Positions 19,304 to 27,217 of a stretch of DNA of 39,144 bases are shown here, one piece after another. Each line of letters opens with the position of its first letter. Position 1 is the first letter of the stretch. The stretch is from the NCBI GenBank assembly GCA_014802265.1, contig JAAVCP010000050.1, forward strand, positions 1 to 39,144. Reading direction: 5' to 3'. Below the pieces are notes generated by a model. The model did not search any database. It was not told the origin of the DNA and worked only from the letters and a program-made list of their open reading frames with translations. A program made the translations under genes and the position numbers. This DNA is from Bacteroides sp. (GTDB taxonomy: Bacteria; Bacteroidota; Bacteroidia; Bacteroidales; Muribaculaceae).

Positions 19304-20152
19304 GTGAGAAATCTGTTAAACTTCATACTCCGTTATGGCACATGGTTCCTGTTTGCGTTCTATGTCATCATCAGCTGTGTGCTTTTGTTCAGCCATAACG
19401 CCTATCAGCAGTCGGTGTTTCTGACATCTGCCAACTCTGTCGCAAACAGTCTTTACACCACAGTCTCTGAAGTGACCGGTTATTTCCACCTCCGCAGCAT
19501 CAATGAAAGTCTCCAGTCAAGTAATGCCCGGCTTGAGAATGAAGTGCTCAACCTCCGCCACCAGGTAGCCGAGCTGCAGACCAAGCTTTCTGACACCATC
19601 GTCTATACCAATCTCCCGCAACGCTTTGACTATGTGTCTGCCACTGTAGTAAACAACAGTGTGCGTCATCCTCGCAACTATTTCTCAATCAACCGAGGGA
19701 CGCTCGACGGTGTGGAGACAGGAATGGGCGTAGTTGACCAAAACGGAATTGTAGGCATCGTGAATGTGGCAGGTAAGCATACTTCTCGTGTAATCTCAGT
19801 GCTTAACGAGACCCAACACTTCTCTGTGAAACTGAAAGACACTAACTATATCGGGTCGCTCGTATGGAAAGGTGGTGACTCCTCCATAGGCTACATGGAG
19901 GCGGTCCCCAGGCATGCCAAGTATCAGGCAGGCGACACGGTCGTGACCAGCGGCTATTCTACAGCCTTCCCTGCCGATATTCCCGTGGGAGTGGTCATGA
20001 ACAGAATCAAAGGGAGCGACGACAACTTCTTTATACTCAAGCTCCGGCTTACCCCTGACTTTAAGGCTCTCAGCACCGTCAGAGTCATAAAAGACGAGTA
20101 TAAGGCTGACATTGACTCTCTCCAATCGTTTGATATTAACACCACCAAATAA
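19304..20152 (+). CDS. mreC: Rod shape-determining protein MreC
   Basis: I chose the GTG at 19304, giving 282 residues that begin MRNLLNFILRYGTWFLF, the usual Bacteroidales MreC start. A TTG at 19262 would add 14 atypical residues. One N-terminal membrane helix (about 9-28) is followed by a coiled coil (about 60-95, LQSSNARLENEVLNLRHQV) and two beta-barrel-like domains with NYFSINRGTLDGVETGMGVVD and GDTVVTSGYSTAFPADIPVG. It is a periplasmic scaffold that links MreB to PBP2. It lies 37 bases before mreD. Confidence 0.93.
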   Translation: MRNLLNFILRYGTWFLFAFYVIISCVLLFSHNAYQQSVFLTSANSVANSLYTTVSEVTGYFHLRSINESLQSSNARLENEVLNLRHQVAELQTKLSDTIVYTNLPQRFDYVSATVVNNSVRHPRNYFSINRGTLDGVETGMGVVDQNGIVGIVNVAGKHTSRVISVLNETQHFSVKLKDTNYIGSLVWKGGDSSIGYMEAVPRHAKYQAGDTVVTSGYSTAFPADIPVGVVMNRIKGSDDNFFILKLRLTPDFKALSTVRVIKDEYKADIDSLQSFDINTTK

Positions 20153-20189
20153 TCTTCCGGGCAACGGCTCGAAATAAATGCAGTAAATT

Positions 20190-20699
20190 ATGAATAAAGA
20201 CATAATCATATTTACTTTTCTATTTATCGCAATGGTGCTGGTGCAGGTGCTTGTCTGCAACCACATTGCCATTTTTAATGTCGCTGTCCCCCTTATTTTC
20301 ATCTATTTCATTATCCGGCTCCCCATTGCCCTCGGCAAAGGGGCGTTGTTTTCCCTCTCTTTCCTTTTGGGATTCATAGTTGACATTTTTTCCGATACGC
20401 CGGGCGTTAACTCACTCGCCTGCACTCTCCTTGCGGCTGCCAAACACCCCGTGTTTTACGCCTATATAGCCAAAGACGACAAGACCAAAGAGATCATTCC
20501 CTCCATATCATCAATGGGCGTAAGTGTCTATTGCAAATATCTTGTCACTATGGTGGGAATCTATTGCCTTCTTGCCTTTTCCATAGAATATTTTAACTTT
20601 GCTAACGTTAAAGAGATAGTGATACTCTCAGCGTCAAGCTGTGCACTCACTTTCTTATCTTTATTGGCAATTGATTGTTTAACAATAAGTAAAACGTGA
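20190..20699 (+). CDS. mreD: Rod shape-determining protein MreD
   Basis: This is a small (169 residues) integral membrane protein with about five hydrophobic segments, starting MNKDIIIFTFLFIAMVLVQV. FSLSFLLGFIVDIFSDTPGVNSLACTLLA matches the conserved centre of MreD (G-hydrophobic-DxFxxxPxG-N). It sits between mreC and mrdA and overlaps the latter by four bases (GTGA), so translation is probably coupled. Identity rests mainly on this motif and the operon position. Confidence 0.9.
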   Translation: MNKDIIIFTFLFIAMVLVQVLVCNHIAIFNVAVPLIFIYFIIRLPIALGKGALFSLSFLLGFIVDIFSDTPGVNSLACTLLAAAKHPVFYAYIAKDDKTKEIIPSISSMGVSVYCKYLVTMVGIYCLLAFSIEYFNFANVKEIVILSASSCALTFLSLLAIDCLTISKT

Positions 20700-22549
20700 T
20701 AAAAGACTATAAGTTAGCCAAGAGAAGATATGTGATTGGCGGATTTATTTCCCTGATAGTCGTAATCTATATCTTCCGGCTATTCACCCTTCAAGTAAGT
20801 GATGACAAGTATAAAGAAAACGCTGAAAGCAATGCGTTTCTCAGAAGAGTGATTTATCCTGCCCGTGGGCTTGTATACGACCGTAATGACCGTCTTGTTG
20901 TCTTCAACCAGCCGGCATACGATGTTATGCTTATCCCTAAAGATGTGGGGAAGTTTGATACCACCGTATTTTGCAATACGCTTAACATCACCAAGGAGCA
21001 GTTTAAGGAGAAATGGGATGAAATGAAAAACCCGAGGAAAAATCCGGGCTATTCATCTTATACTCCCCAGAAATTAATGTCGCAGATCTCTACTGAAGAA
21101 TATGGCAGGCTTCAGGAAAAGCTCTATCTCTTCCCGGGTTTCTACATTCAGACCAGAACTATCCGGCAATATAATTATATGGCAGGCGCAAATATCCTTG
21201 GCAATATCCGTGAGGTGTCGGCAAAAGATATTGAAAACGACCGTTATTATCGCGCAGGCGACTACACCGGTGACCTCGGGGTGGAAAAAAGCTACGAAAA
21301 ACATCTACGTGGTGAAAAGGGGGTTGAGATTCTAATGAAAGATGCCCTGGGAAGAATAAAGGGGAAATATGAAGAAGGGAAACATGACAAAAGCCCCGTC
21401 ACGGGCAGAAACCTAAAGCTGTCAATTGACATAGAGTTGCAGCAATACGGTGAGCAGCTCATGCAAAATAAGATTGGGGCAATAGTTGCCATCGAACCGC
21501 AGACCGGTGAAGTGCTTGCCCTTGTCACTTCCCCCAACTACGATCCCTCTCTGCTTATCGGTAGGGAGAGGGGTAAAAACTACGCTTCCCTGGTGAGCGA
21601 TCCTCTGAAGCCCCTATATGATCGTGCATTGCAAGGCGCATATCCCCCCGGCTCAACATTCAAACCCACACAGGGGCTTATTTTCCTACAGGAAGGTGTA
21701 ATCACCACCTCCACACTATATCCTTGTTATCATGGCTATATCAATGGGTTGCGCGTAGGTTGCCATGGGCATGGCTCTCCCCTCCCGCTAAAACCGGCTT
21801 TGCAAACATCATGCAATGCCTTTTTCTGCTGGGGCTTCAAAAACATGATCGACAAGAGAGGCACCAAGTCATACGATCAGCTCACAAAATGGAAAGACTA
21901 TCTTGTAGAAATGGGCTACGGCTACAAGCTCGGCATAGACCTGCCATATGAGAGCCGAGGTTTTATTCCCAACTCTGAATTTTATTCCAAGTCATTCCGA
22001 GGACCCCGCTGGAGTGCAAATTCTATCATATCAGTGTCAATTGGTCAGGGAGAGGTACTTGCTACCCCTCTTCAGATTGCCAACCTGTGTGCCACTATTG
22101 CCAACCGTGGATATTTCTACACTCCCCATGTGGTGAAATCTGTCTCAGACACTGTGATAGATGAGAAATTTCGCGAGAAACATGCCCCGAAAATCAACAG
22201 GGAGCATTATGAGGCAGTGGCGGAGGGAATGCGCATGGCTGTCACGGGAGGTACCTGCCGCCTTGCCAACCTTCCTGGCATTGAAGTATGTGGGAAAACC
22301 GGTACAGCTCAGAACCCTCATGGTAAAGACCATTCCGCCTTTATGGGGTTTGCGCCCTATCATGACCCGAAAATAGCCATCGCCGTGTATGTGGAGAATG
22401 CCGGATTCGGTGCCGCATTCGGTGTGCCTATAGGAAGTCTTATGATGGAGAAATATCTCACTGGCAAAATTGCCGATGGGAGGAAGGGGCTTGAAGAACG
22501 TATGTTTAACTCTAATACCATAATCAACAGTGGAGTCACGAAACACTGA
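20696..22549 (+). CDS. mrdA: Penicillin-binding protein 2, elongation-specific transpeptidase
   Basis: This 617-residue class B penicillin-binding protein starts at a GTG overlapping the mreD stop. It has one N-terminal membrane helix (about 13-32), a pedestal/dimerisation region (about 45-210) with YPARGLVYDRNDRLVVFNQPAYDV, and a transpeptidase domain (about 255-595). The catalytic motifs are all present: Ser320-Thr-Phe-Lys323 in YPPGSTFKPTQ, Ser372-Cys-Asn374, and Lys534-Thr-Gly536 in VCGKTGTAQNPHG. It cross-links peptidoglycan during side-wall growth with RodA. Its C-terminus overlaps rodA by 20 bases. Confidence 0.96.
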   Translation: MIKDYKLAKRRYVIGGFISLIVVIYIFRLFTLQVSDDKYKENAESNAFLRRVIYPARGLVYDRNDRLVVFNQPAYDVMLIPKDVGKFDTTVFCNTLNITKEQFKEKWDEMKNPRKNPGYSSYTPQKLMSQISTEEYGRLQEKLYLFPGFYIQTRTIRQYNYMAGANILGNIREVSAKDIENDRYYRAGDYTGDLGVEKSYEKHLRGEKGVEILMKDALGRIKGKYEEGKHDKSPVTGRNLKLSIDIELQQYGEQLMQNKIGAIVAIEPQTGEVLALVTSPNYDPSLLIGRERGKNYASLVSDPLKPLYDRALQGAYPPGSTFKPTQGLIFLQEGVITTSTLYPCYHGYINGLRVGCHGHGSPLPLKPALQTSCNAFFCWGFKNMIDKRGTKSYDQLTKWKDYLVEMGYGYKLGIDLPYESRGFIPNSEFYSKSFRGPRWSANSIISVSIGQGEVLATPLQIANLCATIANRGYFYTPHVVKSVSDTVIDEKFREKHAPKINREHYEAVAEGMRMAVTGGTCRLANLPGIEVCGKTGTAQNPHGKDHSAFMGFAPYHDPKIAIAVYVENAGFGAAFGVPIGSLMMEKYLTGKIADGRKGLEERMFNSNTIINSGVTKH

Positions 22550-23999
22550 AGCAAATATATCCGTATTCCGGTCACTCGACTGGATTACGGTTATTCTTTA
22601 TCTTATATTGGTGTCGGCAGGAGCAGTGAGTATCTACGCAGCCAGCTATGATTTTGACAACGCCAGCATGTTTGATTTCTCGGAATTTTCCGGGAAACAA
22701 TTTCTGTGGATCGGTCTTTCTCTGGTAATAGGATGTGTTATTCTTCTTCTTGATTACCGGGTCTACGAGACCTATGCCTATCCTATCTACGGGGTAGTTA
22801 TATTGGTACTGATAGCCACCATATTTCTTGCCCCCGATATCAAAGGCTCGCGCTCATGGCTCGTGTTTGGACCTGTTAGCCTACAACCTGCTGAGTTTGG
22901 GAAGTTTGCCACGGCACTTGCCCTCGCCAAGCTCTTCAACTCCTACAATTTCTCCCTAAATGCCAAGTTAAGCAACTATTTCAGGGCATTGATTATCATC
23001 TTCCTCCCCATCTGCCTCATCTTGCTTCAAAGAGAGACGGGAAGCGCGTTGGTCTATTTCTCCCTGATTTTTGTACTTTACCGTGAAGGAATGAGTGGGC
23101 TTGTGCTTTTCTCCGTGTTTTGCGCCGTGCTTTATTTCGTAGTGGCAGTGAAATTTACCGAACCTCTGATTTTGGGAATGCCCGTAGGCGACTTCTCGGT
23201 CTTCATTTTAATCCTTCTCACCTTCAGCCTGATGCTCATGTTTTATTGCCGCGACTTCTTCATAGCGCGCAACGTGGTGCTTTGGTTTGTTGGGACAGGT
23301 TTAATTGCCACTACACTGGCATTATGCGGCGTCAACGTTAACGGGACAATCTTTTTCTGTGTGATCCTGGGCATTGCACTTACCTACACGTTGCTTGCCA
23401 TGTTCCGTCATAAGATTCAGAAATTTATAATTACCGTTGGGTTCGCCCTTGTTTCGGTGTTGTTTCTCTTCTCCGTAAACTACGTGTTCGGCAACGTCCT
23501 GGAGCCTCACCAGCAGATGCGTATAAAGGTTGCCCTCGGAATCGAAGACGACATTCGCGGAGCGGGCTATAACGTCAACCAGTCAAAGATAGCCATAGGC
23601 TCCGGCGGCATAGTGGGTAAGGGCTTCCTCAATGGCACACAGACAAAGCTGAAATATGTGCCCGAGCAGCACACCGACTTCATCTTCTGTACCATCGGTG
23701 AGGAAGAAGGATTTGTAGGCTCCACGGCTGTGTTGGTGGTGTTTCTCGCCTTTATATTGAGGATAATACACATTGCGGAGCGACAACGCCGTCCCTTCGG
23801 GCGTGTCTACTCCTATTGTGTGGTGTCATGCCTTATTTTCCACCTGTGCATAAATGTGGGCATGGTCATCGGGCTATGCCCTGTCATAGGTATACCACTA
23901 CCTTTCTTTAGCTATGGAGGCTCCGCCCTTTGGGGCTTTACAATCCTCCTCTTCATAATGCTACGCATCGACGCTGCCCGTAAAGAACGCGGCGAATAA
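22530..23999 (+). CDS. rodA: Peptidoglycan glycosyltransferase RodA (SEDS family)
   Basis: This 489-residue polytopic SEDS protein starts at a GTG inside the end of mrdA. It polymerises lipid II strands and pairs with PBP2. Typical stretches are SRSWLVFGPVSLQPAEFGKF, LLQRETGSALVYFSLIF, IAIGSGGIVGKGFLNGTQTK, the catalytic loop EQHTDFIFCTIGEEEGFVGS (Asp383 corresponds to the essential SEDS aspartate) and GLCPVIGIPLPFFSYGGSAL. It is longer than E. coli RodA (370) owing to an extra membrane block in the middle (about 210-320), which is usual in Bacteroidales. It is the last gene of the mre operon. Confidence 0.95.
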   Translation: MESRNTEANISVFRSLDWITVILYLILVSAGAVSIYAASYDFDNASMFDFSEFSGKQFLWIGLSLVIGCVILLLDYRVYETYAYPIYGVVILVLIATIFLAPDIKGSRSWLVFGPVSLQPAEFGKFATALALAKLFNSYNFSLNAKLSNYFRALIIIFLPICLILLQRETGSALVYFSLIFVLYREGMSGLVLFSVFCAVLYFVVAVKFTEPLILGMPVGDFSVFILILLTFSLMLMFYCRDFFIARNVVLWFVGTGLIATTLALCGVNVNGTIFFCVILGIALTYTLLAMFRHKIQKFIITVGFALVSVLFLFSVNYVFGNVLEPHQQMRIKVALGIEDDIRGAGYNVNQSKIAIGSGGIVGKGFLNGTQTKLKYVPEQHTDFIFCTIGEEEGFVGSTAVLVVFLAFILRIIHIAERQRRPFGRVYSYCVVSCLIFHLCINVGMVIGLCPVIGIPLPFFSYGGSALWGFTILLFIMLRIDAARKERGE

Positions 24000-24192
24000 T
24001 TACCCTCAGAATCAATGCTGGTTAAGGGCTTAAAGGAATTTTTCATCAAAGGGTATCCCGGAAGCGTCACCTATCAACGCATCAATTCTACAATAAGGAC
24101 ACCACCCCATTCCTCCACTGTCAAATGCGCCTTCTTTAGTCTGCTCTCGTTCAATTTATTCATAATTTATTAACGCGAGTTCGGGATAAGCA

Positions 24193-24246
24193 ATATACCT
24201 AAAAGAATCGACAACTTTTTCAAGTTGTCGATTCTTTTAGGTATAT
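24193..24246. terminator. Perfect 25-base hairpin between rodA and the AddA-like gene
   Basis: The arms 24193-24217 and 24222-24246 are perfect complements with a TTTC loop and a core of CTAAAAGAATCGACAACTT. It lies between two convergent operons and most likely ends transcription from both. The rest of 24000-24383 shows no convincing gene. Confidence 0.7.
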
Positions 24247-24383
24247 CAATGATTTTTGGTAAGTTATACATAACCATATCATGAACCGAGAGTAAAGTTA
24301 CTGAATTTTTTGATTTTTGTAAAGGATTTGAGGTTGAGATGGCGAAAAAAGTATTTCTCTTCATCTCTTCCATAATCTGTTCT

Positions 24384-25970
24384 CTACACTGATCTGAAAT
24401 GAAGGGGATTGATATAGGTAGCGGTCACCTTTATGCCTGCTCCTTCAAGGGCTGTACGATAAAAGGGAATCTGTGCTGGGTCGCGACACACTAATATGCA
24501 TCCCTCCGGAGTCATGACTGTAAGGTCAATAGTGCCGCTAAATATCTTACCATCCTTATGATAGACAAAGTGGCGGTCTTGCTTATAATCCAAAACCCCT
24601 CCATGACGCGAGGCTACAATCTCAACAATATCCTGCGGTGACATGGTAGTGTCAGTACCCTCTGCCACACTTTTCATCATACCCGGGAAAAAGTCTCTAC
24701 GCTCCGCAAGTGTTATCCCCTCGGCAACAGGATAAGTCTTCTGCTCAACTGTCTCCGGCTCATTAGGCTCTATTGTCCGGTTAAGACCCTCTGTACTAAA
24801 GCTGTAACCATTGACAAGGGTTGCCTTGTCAGAGACATCAATAAGCCCAATATCCTCAAACCATTTGAGAGGATTCTTACCCTTCAGAGAGAGAATCAGT
24901 TGAGTAGTTGGGCGCGTCAATGCTACATAAAGCAGCCTTGTCTCTTCCGCTATCTTGTCGCAGCATATCTTGGTAAACTCCGGCTTCCCTCCTATTATCC
25001 CATCAATGGGAGCGGGAACTTTGCTGTTACCTGAGCCGTAAATAAACGGCAGTAGGGTGATATAGACTGTCGGAAAAAGGTTCTCCCTCGTCGGCTGTTC
25101 GCTTCTGCGGAAATGTACGCCAAACACTTCTCTCTTCATAATGGTCTTGACTTCTGCCGGATGGGAAGAGAGAGAAGTCACGATCACGTGTTTCCATTGC
25201 AGCCCCTTCGACTTATGCATCGTAAGCAGCGACACGCCGTCAGGATCACCAGGCAACGTTACCGATCCCTCATAGAGATAGTCGATAAAACCCTTTACCG
25301 TAGGCATGGCGTCAACACGAAGTGAGATCTCCTCGTAGGTCTTTGCAGCAGCTATAATGGCATTAAGCACACTTGCTCCCTCCCGAGCGGGACAACACTT
25401 CTTCACCTCCTCAAACAAATTCAGCTCCAAGATGACTGACTCCACAAACTCAGCCACCGACTGCTGTTTGAGTCTCTCTCTTATAGATGCCAAGCGGCGC
25501 AATACAGGGATCTCATCAAGGAAAGAGTGGTCGGGGTGTCCCGTCGCAGGGTCAACATGCCCGAGGGTTTCCGAGATAAGATTTTCGGTGTCATAACGCG
25601 GGTCAAGAAGGAATGCCACTTCTCCTTTGGCAAGACTGTCGGCATCATTGTCTGCAACGCTAAGTATCGCCTTGGCAAGCAAAGCTGCCTTAGACGACAT
25701 AATCGGCTGCGTGGAAAGATTGACGGGCACATTATATGCTGCCAGCTTTGCTCCTATCTCGGTTAAAGGAGCTCCCTTACGGTGCAGTATTGCTATTTTC
25801 GACGGATCAGCCCCATCTTCAATAAGCTGCACAATATGCTTAACGAGCGACTCCTCATCGTCAATGTCCCACATCATCAGTGGCTCAATCCCCGCCTCTG
25901 AATCTTTATGAGGAGTCAGCCTGACTCTCTGCCGGTATGTCCGGAGAGAAGGCACGCACGAATATCTCAT
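24384..25970 (-). pseudogene. addA: AddA-like helicase-nuclease, C-terminal part after a frameshift
   Basis: This frame continues the helicase that begins at 27213. Homologous sequence starts at about 25928 (VRLTPHKDSEAGIEPLMMWD). The 14 residues before that, including the ATG at 25970, are out-of-frame translation. It carries UvrD-type motif V (VSLLTMHKSKGLQWKHVIV) and motif VI (EETRLLYVALTRPT). The end resembles an AddA/RecB nuclease domain, with FSGTIDLTV retaining the first aspartate. Where active enzymes have a D/E-x-K (such as DYKT), it reads ILVCRDPAQ, so the nuclease is probably inactive. It could still be translated if the shift is a sequencing error or is bypassed. Confidence 0.7.
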
Positions 25971-27213
25971 TACAGAAATTGACTATCCTGGGCACCGACC
26001 GCCAGGAGTAAGGCAAGGTGCGAGAATCACAGCTGTCAAGTCCTTCATCTATCAACTTTACTACGGCACCGGTCAGGCTTGTGTCGGAACCACGGAATCC
26101 GAATATTGACTGCTTCATGTCGCCTACCCAGTAAGAATGCTCCACCAAGTCGCTCAATTCGCTGAATATCTTTATCTGGATAGGAGAACAGTCCTGAAAC
26201 TCATCGACAAAGACATACCTGTATTGCATCCCGATCTCTTTGGCTGCAAATGGTGTCCGCAGAAGCCGTAGCATATATTTCTCCAAATCATTGAAGTCAA
26301 GAATGTTTCTCTCTTTCTTAAATGCTTCATACCGGTTGCGCCAGCGCGTGGCAAGGTCAAACATGACATCAATGTATCTCTCCACAAGCGCATACACCTC
26401 TTTTGTCTGCCACATTATCGCCAATTTCTCATTCAGCACAGCGACAACAGGATTTTCCTTAGTTGCCTTTATTGACGTGCCAAGTTTAAGCAGTTCATTA
26501 TAGAATCCGAAAGTGGGACGTTTTACCCTGTAGCTTAATTCCTTTAGACTCTTCTTGCGCTCACTGTTTGCCTTTGAGTCTCTCTGACCGTCAAATATAG
26601 TCTGCAAGACTTCCATGGTCTCCTTCATCTCCTTTTCATCAGGTAACCCAGGTGCAGTCGGACTAACAAACTCACGGTAAAACGCTTTTGAACGCTCACG
26701 ACTGAGGCGATAGTCATCTATCTCGTAGTTAGTGGTGAAGCCGATTATAGCATTCAGCTGAGGCTGCCAGAAGTCATAGTTCACCGTAGGGTCCATTCCT
26801 TCCTTCATCTCAAACATCTCCGCAAACTCCTTCAGAAAGTTCAGCTCATCTTTTGTGGGGAGAGAGCCTAACGACTGCGCACGGTAGACGTTGCCGTCTT
26901 CCTCTGTCATGATCTGGGGCTTTGGCGGAAGACCAAGATAATACCAAAATTTGGAGATGATGGAATATGCCACACTGTGGATAGTGCCTATAAGTGCGCC
27001 GTCAAGTAGATTCGCCTCTTCAAAGAGTCCTTCTTCAAAGAGCTTGGCTTTCGATTTTTCCTTAAAGTCATTGGCTGCCTTGACAGTGAAGGTGGTCAGA
27101 ATCACTTCATCGGGGCGCGCCTTGCCTCTTGAAAGCACCTCTGAGAGCAACTCCGTAAGGGTGTAGGTTTTGCCGCTTCCTGCACCGGCATTTATATATG
27201 TCAAATTCCTCAT
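25906..27213 (-). pseudogene. addA: AddA-like UvrD/RecB helicase, N-terminal part ending at a frameshift
   Basis: The first 435 residues of a superfamily 1A helicase: motif I AGAGSGKT (9-16), Ia EVILTTFTVKAANDFKEK, Q/Ib-like region DGALIGTIHSVAY, motif II FVDEFQDCSPIQ (about 335), motif III VGDMKQSIFGFRG (about 360) and motif IV LPYSWRSVPRIVNF. After FSPDIPAE the frame runs into a stop. The downstream frame continues the same protein, so one gene of about 943 codons (27213 to 24384) has been split. The break is in an AG repeat at 25925-25930 (plus-strand CTCTCT). One more AG would give PAERVRLTPHK and restore the frame. It follows the AddB-like gene by four bases. Confidence 0.8.
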
Positions 27214-27217
27214 AACA

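Noticed and set aside
24015..24173. 52-codon plus-strand ORF after rodA (MLVKGLKEFFIKGYPG...)
   Set aside because: No ribosome site, no recognisable motif, ends just before the hairpin; likely chance read-through sequence.
24170..24373. 67-codon minus-strand ORF after the AddA-like gene
   Set aside because: It is translated through the perfect 25-base hairpin, which explains its content; not a likely gene.
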